The position numbers were made by a program, and so were the translations under genes. DNA of 64,000 nt from Nitrogeniibacter aestuarii (GTDB lineage: Bacteria > Pseudomonadota > Gammaproteobacteria > Burkholderiales > Rhodocyclaceae): NCBI RefSeq assembly GCF_017309585.1, contig NZ_CP071321.1:3658001-3722000 (forward strand), in the 5' to 3' direction. Positions 24,787 to 33,376 of the stretch are shown here, piece after piece (the stretch's first letter is position 1; every line of letters starts with the position of its first letter). The notes below the pieces were generated by a model. The model had not been told where the DNA came from, made no database searches, and saw only the letters and a list, made by a program, of their open reading frames with translations.

Positions 24787-25652
24787 CGGGCAAGTCTCAA
24801 GGACACATCCCCCGCGAGAATACGTCGCGTACCTGCGTCGGTTTCGAGGCATAGCGCGCCGTCCGTGTCCGCACCGCGGCAGACACCATGGATGGCCTCG
24901 CCCTCTCCTGAGATGGTCACGGGCAGGTCCGCATAGGCGTGGCGCTGGTTCCACGCGTCGCAGAAGGCCTCGAAACCGGCATGCGTGTAAGTGGCAAACA
25001 AGTGGCGCTGCGCCACCAGAATCTTCGCCAGCAGGGTCTCGACCGCAGGCACGCTCTCCATCGAGTCGGCCAGCGCGACCACGTCAGGCCGGTCAGGCAC
25101 GCTGGCGCCATCAGGAAAAAACAGGTTGAGTCCGATACCGACCACCGCGTCCATGCCGCCACGATGCCGGCTCAACTCGACGAGAATGCCGCCGAGCTTG
25201 CGCCCGTGGATCTGAAGGTCATTCGGCCACTTGAGTTCGACACCTTGCGCGCCGCAACTCTCGAGCGCGTTGGCCACGGCCAGCCCAGCCACAAGCGACA
25301 GCCCGGCCGGGGCCGCGGACTGAGCCGGAAAGGTCCAGCGAGCGGAAAAGGTCAGTGTCGCACCGGGCCACGCCAGCCACTGACGGGCACGTCGACCACG
25401 GCCAGCCGTCTGATGATGGCAGACCAGCACGGGCACACGCCCGTCCTCACGCGGCGGCGCTGCCATCAGTTCGGCATTGGTGGACGAACATGTTTCGCGC
25501 ACGTCGAGGGCAAAGCTGGCGGCGTCTGCCCCCAGCGCAAGGCGCAACTTGTCTTGGTCGATCATCAGGTGAAGGGCGCGAAACAGCGCACCGCCGGGCC
25601 AAAACGGCATTATGGCGGATTCACCCTGGCCCCGCATGGGGGCACCGGTCAT
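24783..25652 (-). CDS. birA: Biotin-[acetyl-CoA-carboxylase] ligase, without DNA-binding domain
   Basis: A protein of up to 289 residues that attaches biotin to carrier lysines. Family motifs: ETCSSTNAELM, the adenylate loop QTAGRGRRARQWLAWPG, and GVELKWPNDLQIHGRKLGGILVE. The N-terminal helix-turn-helix repressor domain of E. coli BirA is absent, so it is a class I ligase with no direct repressor role. The ATG at 25652 overlaps the ntrC stop (ATGA); shorter starts at 25610 and 25565 are possible because family similarity only begins near the latter. Confidence 0.93.
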   Translation of the reverse strand: MTGAPMRGQGESAIMPFWPGGALFRALHLMIDQDKLRLALGADAASFALDVRETCSSTNAELMAAPPREDGRVPVLVCHHQTAGRGRRARQWLAWPGATLTFSARWTFPAQSAAPAGLSLVAGLAVANALESCGAQGVELKWPNDLQIHGRKLGGILVELSRHRGGMDAVVGIGLNLFFPDGASVPDRPDVVALADSMESVPAVETLLAKILVAQRHLFATYTHAGFEAFCDAWNQRHAYADLPVTISGEGEAIHGVCRGADTDGALCLETDAGTRRILAGDVSLRLAR

Positions 25653-27103
25653 GCCCCGAGATGGGAGTCTTTGTCGTCGCGCGGGGTGTCGAGCCCCAAT
25701 TCCTGGATTTTCCGCGTGATGGTGTTGCGTCCGATGCCCAACAACTGGGCAGCTTCGATACGGCGGCCACCCGTGTTTTCAAGCGCACGCTCGATCAAGG
25801 TGCGCTCGAACGCGCGATTGAGCTTTTCATAGACCTCGCCCGGTGACGCGCCGAGCATGCGGTCTGCTTCCATGCCGAGGGCGCTGCACCAGTCGCCACC
25901 GGCGGCCGTCTCGACCACCGGTTCTTCACGGAATTCCACCGGCAGATCGGCCACTTCGACCACCTGCCCCGGCGCCATGACGGTGAGCCAGTGACACAGG
26001 TTTTCCAGCTGGCGTACGTTGCCGGGAAAGGACTGCCCCTGCAGATGCCGGAGTGCGGCCGTGGAGATCCGCTTGGCTTCGACCTCGAGTTCCCGAGCGC
26101 TCTTCTTGAGGAAGTGCTGGATGAGCAGCGGAATGTCTTCGCGGCGCTCACGCAACGGCGGCAGACGCAGCCGGATCACGTTGAGGCGGTGATAGAGATC
26201 CTCCCGGAACAGCCCATCCCGCACCCGGTTGTCGAGATCCTGATGGGTGGCTGCGATGACGCGCACATTGGCGCGGATCGGCTGATGCCCCCCCACGCGG
26301 TAGAAGTGCCCGTCGGAGAGCACGCGCAACAGCCGGGTCTGAAGTTCGGCCGGCATGTCGCCGATCTCGTCCAGAAACAGCGTGCCGTTTTCGGCCTGTT
26401 CGAAGCGCCCGCGCCGCTGGGCCGTTGCGCCGGTGAAGGCGCCACGCTCGTGGCCGAAAAGCTCGGACTCCAGCAGATCCTTCGGGATCGCAGCGGTGTT
26501 GATGGCGATGAAGGGTTGATCCTTTCGCGGGCTGTGCCGGTGCAAGGCGCGGGCTACGAGTTCCTTGCCGGTGCCCGACTCACCATTGATCAGCACGGTG
26601 GCGTGAGACTGGGCCAGGCGACCAATCGCACGGAACACCTCCTGCATGGAGGGGGCCTGACCGAGAATCTCGGGCGTCAGGACATTGTCGTCCGGGTCGT
26701 CGGCGCTCTCTTCGCCCTGCTCGATGGCGCGGCGCACCAGGCCCATGGCCTGTTCGAGATCGAAGGGTTTGGGCAGGTACTCGAAAGCCCCTCCCTGGAA
26801 GGCGGAGACAGCGCTGTCGAGGTCCGAGTACGCGGTCATGATGATGACCGGCATGGACGGGAAGCGCGCTTTGGCCCGTTGCAGCAAGCTGAGCCCCGAT
26901 TCGCCCGGCATGCGGATGTCGGAAACCAGGACCTGGGGGGGCCGCTGGACTTCGTCAAGCGCCGCCCCTGCCTCGACGGCCGACTCGAAACTGCGGTGGG
27001 TTATGTTCTCCCGTGCGAGGGCCTTTTCAAGCACCCATCGGATCGAGCGGTCATCATCGACAATCCAGACTGTTTCCATTTCCATTGCACTATTCTGGTG
27101 CAT
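25649..27103 (-). CDS. ntrC: Nitrogen regulation response regulator NtrC
   Basis: A 484-residue sigma-54 activator. The receiver domain has phospho-acceptor Asp62 (LVSDIRMPGESG). The central AAA+ domain has Walker A GESGTGKE and the sigma-54-contact loop GAFTGA, and the C-terminal Fis-type helix-turn-helix ends AAQLLGIGRNTITRKIQELG. It activates nitrogen-starvation promoters when phosphorylated by NtrB. Likely targets here are glnA and amt, both with sigma-54 promoters and NtrC-like sites. The first ATG (27103) and a second at 27079 are both plausible starts. It is 15 bases downstream of ntrB. Confidence 0.96.
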   Translation of the reverse strand: MHQNSAMEMETVWIVDDDRSIRWVLEKALARENITHRSFESAVEAGAALDEVQRPPQVLVSDIRMPGESGLSLLQRAKARFPSMPVIIMTAYSDLDSAVSAFQGGAFEYLPKPFDLEQAMGLVRRAIEQGEESADDPDDNVLTPEILGQAPSMQEVFRAIGRLAQSHATVLINGESGTGKELVARALHRHSPRKDQPFIAINTAAIPKDLLESELFGHERGAFTGATAQRRGRFEQAENGTLFLDEIGDMPAELQTRLLRVLSDGHFYRVGGHQPIRANVRVIAATHQDLDNRVRDGLFREDLYHRLNVIRLRLPPLRERREDIPLLIQHFLKKSARELEVEAKRISTAALRHLQGQSFPGNVRQLENLCHWLTVMAPGQVVEVADLPVEFREEPVVETAAGGDWCSALGMEADRMLGASPGEVYEKLNRAFERTLIERALENTGGRRIEAAQLLGIGRNTITRKIQELGLDTPRDDKDSHLGA

Positions 27104-27118
27104 GCGCCCTGTTCGAGG

Positions 27119-28204
27119 TCACCCCCGTTCCGATACAGGCAGCAGCAGTGTGAAACACGTGCGGCCGGGTTCGCTGTCCACTTCGATCATTCCCTGGTGC
27201 TGTTCCACGAAACCTTGCGCCAGTGACAGGCCCAAACCGCTTCCTCCGTCACGACCCGACACCAGGGGGTAGAAAATCTGGTCCTTGATATCTGCGGGAA
27301 TTCCCGGGCCGTTGTCGATTACTTGCAATTCGAGTGCCAGTTTGTGACGACGCTTGGCCATGGTGACCTGGCGGGCCGCGCGGGTTCGCAAAGTGATGGT
27401 GCCTTCGCCGTCCACGGCCTGGGCCGCATTGCGCGTGATGTTGAGTACGGCCTGAATCAACTGCTCCCGGTCGCCGGTCATTTCCGGCAGGCTGGTGTCG
27501 TAGTCCCGATACATGACGAGTCCGGGAAATTCGGCCAGGATCAGTCGCCGCACATGCTCAAGCACGTCGTGAATGTTGAGCGGCGCCGGGTGCATCACCG
27601 CGTGGGTGCCGAGCAAGCGTTTCATCAGCGCCTGTAGCCGGTCCGCCTCGGCAATGATCACCTGGGTGTATTCCTTGAGCTGGGGGTCGTCGAGTTCGCC
27701 CTCGAGCAACTGGGCGGATCCGCGGATGCCCCCCAACGGGTTCTTGATCTCGTGAGCCAGGTTGCGGATCAGTTCGCGATTGGCCTGTTGCTGCTGCAAC
27801 AGTACCTCCTCGCGAGTCACGCGCAGTTGCGCCTCGATGGGACGAAACTCGAGCAACAGATTGACCCCTTCCGCCTCGACCGGGCTGACCGTGCAGTCGA
27901 GCTGGATGAACTCTTTCTTGCCCGGCACCTGCATGCGCAGGTCCTTGCCGGTGTAGCTCCAGTTGTTGTCGAGCGCGTTGTTGAGCGCGGGGTGCAGGGG
28001 TGAGGCCTCACCGATCAGCTCGACCAGCGGGCGATTGGTGAAGCGCTTCGCGCTGATGCCGAAGAGGTTCTCCGCGCCGGCATTGACGTAGCGAATGACC
28101 AGGTCGGCGTCCACCAGCAGCACGGCGGTCGATAGCAGTTCCAGGCCCGCGAAGCGGGAAACGCGTGGCGCCGGTTTGAATTTGGTGTTGTGTCTGGATT
28201 CCAT
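27119..28204 (-). CDS. ntrB: Nitrogen regulation sensor histidine kinase NtrB
   Basis: A 361-residue soluble kinase with no membrane segments, as expected. An N-terminal PAS domain (VLLVDADLVIRYVNAGAENLFG, about 20-125) precedes the phospho-acceptor His151 in NLAHEIKNPLGG and a C-terminal ATPase domain (VIDNGPGIP, DGGSGLGLSLAQGFVEQHQG). It phosphorylates or dephosphorylates NtrC under control of PII proteins. The operon runs on into ntrC, birA and coaX. Confidence 0.96.
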   Translation of the reverse strand: MESRHNTKFKPAPRVSRFAGLELLSTAVLLVDADLVIRYVNAGAENLFGISAKRFTNRPLVELIGEASPLHPALNNALDNNWSYTGKDLRMQVPGKKEFIQLDCTVSPVEAEGVNLLLEFRPIEAQLRVTREEVLLQQQQANRELIRNLAHEIKNPLGGIRGSAQLLEGELDDPQLKEYTQVIIAEADRLQALMKRLLGTHAVMHPAPLNIHDVLEHVRRLILAEFPGLVMYRDYDTSLPEMTGDREQLIQAVLNITRNAAQAVDGEGTITLRTRAARQVTMAKRRHKLALELQVIDNGPGIPADIKDQIFYPLVSGRDGGSGLGLSLAQGFVEQHQGMIEVDSEPGRTCFTLLLPVSERG

Positions 28205-28252
28205 AGGCAGTGTGACTGAGCAAGATACAAGCCAGCAACCAGCCCGGCTGAA

Positions 28253-28720
28253 TCAGAGGTTGGACATCTCTTTCTTGAGCGCCTCAACATTGCGCTCGTG
28301 CTGCTCGACCTTGTCCTGAAAAGGCTTGAGCCGATCCAGCTTGTTCTGGTAGTTGCGCTCATTGCCGTAGCGCACCGCCTCCTGTTCGGCCAGCACCTTG
28401 CGAGCGGCCTCGAGGGCCCCCTCCTCGTCGCGCAATTCAGCCTCGAGAATCTGCCGTCGTGTGTCGTCGCGCTGCTGCTGCACGTCGTTGCTGACCTTGG
28501 GCGCACTGCTGGGCGTCGTCGCCCGAGCATCACTGCGCCCCGGCACGGACGAGACCGGCAGGTCGGTACTGAGACGTTCGCACCCGCGCGTGCGCCGGTC
28601 GTTGGTGTAGGTCACCTTTTGCTCGCCCGTGTTCGGGTCCGTCTCGACGCACTTGTACACGTCGGCGGCAGCGAGTCCGCTGGCCAGACTCAGGACAGCT
28701 AGAGCAATGGGAAATTTCAT
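28253..28720 (-). CDS. Exported DUF4124 domain protein with coiled coil
   Basis: A 155-residue protein starting at ATG 28720 after a GGA-containing site. A signal peptide (MKFPIALAVLSLASGLAAA) leads into a short DUF4124 segment (DVYKCVETDPNTGEQKVTYTN), then a linker and an alpha-helical, probably coiled-coil tail (about 85-155) rich in Glu, Arg and Gln. DUF4124 proteins are common in betaproteobacteria beside glnA-ntrBC, and their role is unknown. It lies between the glnA terminator and ntrB, 48 bases before ntrB. Confidence 0.85.
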   Translation of the reverse strand: MKFPIALAVLSLASGLAAADVYKCVETDPNTGEQKVTYTNDRRTRGCERLSTDLPVSSVPGRSDARATTPSSAPKVSNDVQQQRDDTRRQILEAELRDEEGALEAARKVLAEQEAVRYGNERNYQNKLDRLKPFQDKVEQHERNVEALKKEMSNL

Positions 28721-28796
28721 TGGCATTTCCGAAAAGTGTGCCCGCAGTTTACCAATCGAGATGACATTGTGCGCCGATCCGTTGAGCGCGGACATG

Positions 28797-28825
28797 AAAA
28801 AAGGACGGGCATTGCCCGTCCTTTT
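28797..28825 (-). terminator. Intrinsic terminator of glnA
   Basis: A stem AAAAGGACGGGC/GCCCGTCCTTTT with a 3-base loop is followed, in the glnA direction, by a run of six T. It starts 25 bases after the glnA stop codon and separates glnA from the downstream DUF4124-ntrBC genes. Confidence 0.9.
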
Positions 28826-28849
28826 CAACGCTTGAACCCGGGATTCGGA

Positions 28850-30259
28850 TTACAGGCTGTAGTACAGGTCGAATTCGACCGGGTGCGTCGTCATGCGCAC
28901 GCGATTGACTTCTTCCATCTTCAGCTCGATGTAGGCATCGATGAAGTCGTTGGAGAACACACCACCCTGGGTCAGGAAGCTGCGATCTTCATCCAGTGCC
29001 TTCAGGGCCTGTTCCAGGCTCTCGCACACGGTCGGGATCTTTGCATCTTCTTCCGGCGGCAGATCGTAGAGGTTCTTGTCTGCAGCGTCGCCCGGGTGGA
29101 TCTTGTTCTGGATACCGTCCAGACCAGCCATCAGCAGTGCGGAGAAGCACAGGTACGGGTTGGCCATCGGATCCGGGAAGCGGGTTTCCAGACGGCGGCC
29201 CTTCGGGTTGGCCGTGAACGGGATGCGGATGGAAGCGGAACGGTTGCGGGCAGAGTAAGCCAGCTTGACCGGGGCTTCGTAATGCGGCACCAGACGCTTG
29301 TAGGAGTTGGTGGCCGGGTTGGTGATGGCGTTCAGGGCACGTGCGTGCTTGATGATACCGCCGATGTAGTACAGGGCCATTTCGGACAGGCCGGCGTACT
29401 CGTTACCCGCAAACAGGTTCTGGCCGTCTTTCCAGATGGACTGGTGAACGTGCATGCCGGAACCGTTGTCGCCCACGATCGGCTTGGGCATGAAGGTGGC
29501 GGTCTTGCCGTACTGGTGAGCCACGTTCTGAACGATGTACTTCAGGGTCTGGGTCCAGTCGGCACGCTCGGTCAGGGTGCTGAACTTGGTACCGATTTCG
29601 CACTGACCGGCGGTGGCCACTTCGTGGTGGTGCACTTCGCACGGCACGCCGCAGGCTTCGAGTGCCAGCACCATGGCAGCACGGATGTCGTTCAGGCTGT
29701 CAACCGGCGGGACGGGGAAGTAGCCGCCCTTGACACGCGGACGGTGACCCACGTTACCGCCTTCGAACTTCTCGGCCGTCGACCATGCGGCCTCTTCGGA
29801 GATGATCTTGGAGTACACGCCGGACATATCGACGCTCCACTCGACCGCGTCGAAGATGAAGAATTCGGGTTCCGGGCCGAAGAAGGCGGTGTCACCAATG
29901 CCGGTGCTCTTCAGGTAGGCTTCGGCGCGCTTGGCGATGGAGCGCGGATCGCGGTCGTAGCCCTTGCCGTCGGACGGCTCGATCACGTCGCAGGACAGCA
30001 CCAGGGTGGATTCGTCGAAGAACGGGTCCAGATACGCAGAATCCGGATCCGGCATCAGGATCATGTCGGAAGCCTGAATGCCCTTCCAGCCAGCGATGGA
30101 AGAACCGTCGAACGGGTGGCCGTGCTCGAAGTGCTCTTCTTCAAAGGCGGACACGGGCAGACCGACGTGCTGCTCCTTGCCGCGGGTATCGGTAAAACGG
30201 AGGTCAATGAAGCGAACTTCATTTTCCTCAATCATCTTCATGACATCTTTAGCACTCAT
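28850..30259 (-). CDS. glnA: Glutamine synthetase type I
   Basis: A 469-residue enzyme (ATP + glutamate + ammonia to glutamine), the normal length for the dodecameric bacterial form. The start is the ATG at 30259 after GAGGAG. The adenylylation site Tyr398 is present in KNLYDLPPEE, so activity should be switched by GlnE. Other hallmarks: FDGSSIAGW, GYFPVPPVDS, NGSGMHVHQS and NRSASIRIP. It is preceded by a sigma-54 promoter and two NtrC-like sites, and followed by a strong terminator, so it is a single-gene unit next to the ntrBC genes. Confidence 0.98.
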   Translation of the reverse strand: MSAKDVMKMIEENEVRFIDLRFTDTRGKEQHVGLPVSAFEEEHFEHGHPFDGSSIAGWKGIQASDMILMPDPDSAYLDPFFDESTLVLSCDVIEPSDGKGYDRDPRSIAKRAEAYLKSTGIGDTAFFGPEPEFFIFDAVEWSVDMSGVYSKIISEEAAWSTAEKFEGGNVGHRPRVKGGYFPVPPVDSLNDIRAAMVLALEACGVPCEVHHHEVATAGQCEIGTKFSTLTERADWTQTLKYIVQNVAHQYGKTATFMPKPIVGDNGSGMHVHQSIWKDGQNLFAGNEYAGLSEMALYYIGGIIKHARALNAITNPATNSYKRLVPHYEAPVKLAYSARNRSASIRIPFTANPKGRRLETRFPDPMANPYLCFSALLMAGLDGIQNKIHPGDAADKNLYDLPPEEDAKIPTVCESLEQALKALDEDRSFLTQGGVFSNDFIDAYIELKMEEVNRVRMTTHPVEFDLYYSL

Positions 30260-30325
30260 GGCCACTCCTCGTGATGAGCTTTGTTTAAAAACTTGCCGCA
30301 TGCGGCAATTTGCGGGTTCTGACCA

Positions 30326-30341
30326 AGCAGGGACCGTGCCA
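30326..30341 (-). promoter_or_regulatory. Sigma-54 promoter of glnA
   Basis: On the reverse strand the 16 bases read TGGCACGGTCCCTGCT, one mismatch from TGGCACR-N4-TTGCW with exact GG/GC spacing. The start site would lie near 30315, giving a leader of about 55 bases. Confidence 0.82.
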
Positions 30342-30405
30342 CTGCCAAAATCAGTGTGCGGAGCCCCCTCAAGGCGGTGACACCGCGAAATCGTTCACTT
30401 CAATC

Positions 30406-30435
30406 GCACCAAATTTGTGCGCCCCAGAATTGTGC
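30406..30435. promoter_or_regulatory. Two adjacent NtrC-binding site candidates upstream of glnA
   Basis: GCACCAAATTTGTGC (30406-30420) differs by one base from GCACCA-N3-TGGTGC. GCCCCAGAATTGTGC (30421-30435) differs by two and abuts it. They are centred about 98 and 113 bases upstream of the predicted sigma-54 start. The second overlaps the region just after the stop codon of the divergent-side CDF gene. Confidence 0.65.
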
Positions 30436-30441
30436 GCCCCA

Positions 30442-31620
30442 TTATGGGGCAGCTCTACCGTAAACCCGGATCGCACGAATCTCGGGTCGGGCGGCAATGC
30501 CCGCGTCGATACCTGCGCGAAGTCGATCATGATCGTCCAATTGCGCAAGAACCTCAAACGGGTAATAACACTCGAGCTCGGCCCGACCGCCGAGATAATG
30601 CACCAGAACGCGATCCGGTGCAGGCAGTGCGCTCGAGAGAATGTCGCTCGCTGTTTTGATCAGCGTGTCGCGATCGGGCATCCGGGCCATCGGCAAGGCC
30701 AGATGATCGAGATCATCCTCGGCGTCGACATGGACCAGCACGTCCTGCACTTCAGGATGATTGGCCAGAATCCGGCGTCGAACCCGTTCGGACAGGTAAT
30801 GCCCTTCGGAAACGGTAATGCGCGGATCCACCTGGATATGCGCGTCGCACAGTATGCGATGGGCCATACGCCGGGTACGCAGTTCATGCCCATTGATGAC
30901 GCCCGGGGTTTCGTCGATCGTTGCGCGAATACGGCCGACCAGTTCGCGCGAGGGCGCAGTATCCACCAGTTCGCGAATGGCCTGCCACGCCAGCATCAGC
31001 CCCATGCGGATGATCATGAAGCCCACCAGCGCGGCAGCCAGTGGCTCGACGAAACGATACCCCGCGAGCCCGCCGGCAATGCCCAGCGCCACCACCAGCG
31101 ACGACGCGGCATCGGTCCGCGCATGCCAGGCGTTGGCCTCGAGCATGCGTGACTTGAAGCGCCGGCCTGCGGCGAGTGTGAAACGGAAGAGCAGCTCTTT
31201 GGCCACCAGCGTACCGCCAGCCATCCACAGAGCGGCCACGTGCAGAGGCGGCAGCGCCTGGGCCGACTGAATGCGATCCCCGGCCGACCACAGGAAGCCG
31301 CAGCCCACGGCCACAAGCACCAGCCCCAGAAACAGGGAAACGACCGTTTCGTAGCGCTCGTGTCCGTAGGGATGGTTCGCATCGGCCGGATCAGCCCCCT
31401 TGCGCGAAGCCATCAGGACAAGCCCGTCCGTCAGCAGATCGGAGAACGTATGGGTGGCATCCACCACCAGACTGAATGCGTTCGCCCAGATGCCGACGAT
31501 GATCTGCAGCACACTGAGCGTGAAATTGGTGCCCATGGCGACCAGGGTGACCCGCTGAATGCGACGTGAGCGTTCCGCGTCCGAGATTTCCGCTTGCACG
31601 GGCTGAGCATCACCGGTCAT
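30442..31620 (-). CDS. Cation diffusion facilitator family metal transporter
   Basis: A 392-residue CDF-family antiporter exporting divalent metals (Zn, Fe, Mn or Co) in exchange for protons. Six N-terminal membrane segments include the metal-site motifs DATHTFSD (helix 2) and HARTD (helix 5). A long cytoplasmic C-terminal region of about 170 residues exceeds the usual 90-100 and may hold a second CTD-like repeat (LRTRRMAHRILCDAHIQVDP and later VLVHYLGGRAELECYYPF). Metal specificity cannot be read with confidence. It is transcribed toward glnA; its stop lies inside a short GCCCC/GGGGC hairpin. Confidence 0.9.
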   Translation of the reverse strand: MTGDAQPVQAEISDAERSRRIQRVTLVAMGTNFTLSVLQIIVGIWANAFSLVVDATHTFSDLLTDGLVLMASRKGADPADANHPYGHERYETVVSLFLGLVLVAVGCGFLWSAGDRIQSAQALPPLHVAALWMAGGTLVAKELLFRFTLAAGRRFKSRMLEANAWHARTDAASSLVVALGIAGGLAGYRFVEPLAAALVGFMIIRMGLMLAWQAIRELVDTAPSRELVGRIRATIDETPGVINGHELRTRRMAHRILCDAHIQVDPRITVSEGHYLSERVRRRILANHPEVQDVLVHVDAEDDLDHLALPMARMPDRDTLIKTASDILSSALPAPDRVLVHYLGGRAELECYYPFEVLAQLDDHDRLRAGIDAGIAARPEIRAIRVYGRAAP

Positions 31621-31676
31621 GAAGGATTGGGTATTCGGTATAATTCCAAGTCCGCCATTCTAGCCGGATCACCCCC

Positions 31677-32129
31677 ATGGGAACATTGACCGACATTCTG
31701 TCTTTGGCAAAAAAACGCGCCGAAGACCTGAATCTGCCGTATGCAGGCGCCCTCACCCCCGCCGAAGCGCATCAGGTGTGGCAACTGGCCCCCGGCGCCC
31801 GTCTCGTGGACGTCCGCACGCGGGCGGAATGGGACTGGGTCGGCCGCATTCCCGATTCGGTGGAAATCGAGTGGATGAGCTATCCGGGCAACCAGCCCAA
31901 TGCCAGCTTTCTGGCCGAACTCAAGCATCAGGTCGATCCGGAAGCGCTGGTGATGTTCATCTGCCGCAGCGGCGCCCGCTCCAACAATGCGGCTCGTGTC
32001 GCTGCCGAAAACGGCTACACCGAGAGCTATAACGTGCTGGAGGGCTTCGAGGGCGACAAGGACGCCAACGGCCACCGCAACCGCATCGGTGGCTGGCGAA
32101 AGGCCGGACTGCCCTGGCATCAGGGCTGA
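31677..32129 (+). CDS. Rhodanese-like domain protein
   Basis: A 150-residue single-domain rhodanese. The active-site loop is CRSGARS with catalytic Cys96, preceded by LVDVRTRAEWDWVGRIP. Such proteins carry a persulfide and pass sulfane sulfur to acceptors. It is 88 bases upstream of nadA on the same strand, so it might supply sulfur for the [4Fe-4S] cluster of NadA; that is only inference. Divergent from the CDF transporter. Confidence 0.9.
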   Translation: MGTLTDILSLAKKRAEDLNLPYAGALTPAEAHQVWQLAPGARLVDVRTRAEWDWVGRIPDSVEIEWMSYPGNQPNASFLAELKHQVDPEALVMFICRSGARSNNAARVAAENGYTESYNVLEGFEGDKDANGHRNRIGGWRKAGLPWHQG

Positions 32130-32217
32130 TTCAGATTTTGTGACACCCGAGGGCGGGCCGGAACTGGCCGCCCCGTCGGCGGTCTGACCACCGCCCCTGT
32201 TTGAGGAAGAACGCCCC

Positions 32218-33318
32218 ATGGAAGTGGCCACCATCAGTTTCGACAAGTTCAACGTACTGCAGGACGCCCAGGCACAGGAGCGCATTCGCGCCGCCCGCGC
32301 CAAGCTGGGCGACCGGGCCGTGCTGCTGTGTCACCACTACCAGCGTGCCGATGTCTATCAGCATGCCGATCTGACCGGTGACTCGCTCAAGCTGGCCAAG
32401 CTCGCCTCCCAGACCGATGCCGAGTACATCGTGTTCTGTGGCGTGCACTTCATGGCCGAAGTGGCTGACATCCTCTCCAAGGACAATCAGATCGCCATCC
32501 TGCCGGACCTGGCCGCCGGCTGTTCCATGGCCGACATGGCCAACCTGGCCAAGGTGGAGCGCTGCTGGCGCGAACTGACCGAAGTGCTGGGCACACCGGA
32601 CGAGCAGATCACCCCTGTCACCTACATCAACTCGGCGGCCGACCTGAAGGCCTTCTGTGGCGAGCATGGCGGCATCGTGTGCACCTCCACCAACGCGCCC
32701 ACCATTCTCGACTGGGCGTTCAAGCAGCGCGAGAAAGTGCTGTTTTTCCCCGATCAGCACCTGGGTCGCTGGACGGGCTTCAAGAAAGGCATTCCGCTTG
32801 AAGACATGCACGTCTGGGACCCGGATCTGGAGTATGGCGGCCTGACCCCGGAGCAGATCAAGAGTGCCAAGGTCCTGCTGTGGAAAGGTCACTGTTCGGT
32901 GCACCAGATGTTCCAGGAAAGCCACATCCGCCGCTGGCGCATGCAGCACCCGGATGGTCTGGTCATCTCGCATCCGGAGAGCAATCTGGACGTCTGCAAG
33001 GCCTCCGACTACGTGGGTTCGACCGAGTACATCATCAACACCATCAAGGCCGGCCCGGACAATGCGCGTTGGCTGGTGGGCACCGAACTGAACCTGGTCA
33101 ATCGCCTCGCCGAAGAGGAAAAGAGCCGCGGCGTTGTCGTCGAGTTCATGGCGCCCACCGTATGCATGTGCTCGACCATGCAGCGCATCGATCCACAGCA
33201 TCTGGCCTGGACACTCGAGAACCTGGTCGAAGGCAACGTGGTCAATCAGATCGAAGTGCCGCCGCATGAAGCGGAACTGGCCAAGGTTGCGCTGGACCGT
33301 ATGCTGGCGGTCTCCTGA
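32218..33318 (+). CDS. nadA: Quinolinate synthase NadA
   Basis: A 366-residue enzyme that condenses iminoaspartate with dihydroxyacetone phosphate to quinolinate in NAD synthesis. The three cluster cysteines can be placed in VFCGVHFMAEVA, GGIVCTSTNAP and TVCMCSTMQRI; other hallmarks are LCHHYQRADVYQ, DLAAGCSMADMA and ISHPESN. Length is normal. nadB and nadC are not in the window. A strong terminator follows at 33343. Confidence 0.97.
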   Translation: MEVATISFDKFNVLQDAQAQERIRAARAKLGDRAVLLCHHYQRADVYQHADLTGDSLKLAKLASQTDAEYIVFCGVHFMAEVADILSKDNQIAILPDLAAGCSMADMANLAKVERCWRELTEVLGTPDEQITPVTYINSAADLKAFCGEHGGIVCTSTNAPTILDWAFKQREKVLFFPDQHLGRWTGFKKGIPLEDMHVWDPDLEYGGLTPEQIKSAKVLLWKGHCSVHQMFQESHIRRWRMQHPDGLVISHPESNLDVCKASDYVGSTEYIINTIKAGPDNARWLVGTELNLVNRLAEEEKSRGVVVEFMAPTVCMCSTMQRIDPQHLAWTLENLVEGNVVNQIEVPPHEAELAKVALDRMLAVS

Positions 33319-33342
33319 CCAGGGCAGGCAGTACTCCCAATT

Positions 33343-33370
33343 GAAAACGGCGCCCTCGGGCGCCGTTTTC
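33343..33370 (+). terminator. Intrinsic terminator after nadA, probably bidirectional
   Basis: Stem GAAAACGGCGCC/GGCGCCGTTTTC with loop CTCG begins 24 bases after the nadA stop. The A-run on the left and T-run on the right allow it also to end the convergent RuBisCO-like/cupin transcript, whose last stop codon is at 33377. Confidence 0.88.
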
Positions 33371-33376
33371 GTTGCA

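Noticed and set aside
30426..30440. GCCCC/GGGGC hairpin at the end of the CDF gene as terminator
   Set aside because: Only a 5-6 base stem with no U-run, and it overlaps the glnA NtrC-like sites; left as context only.
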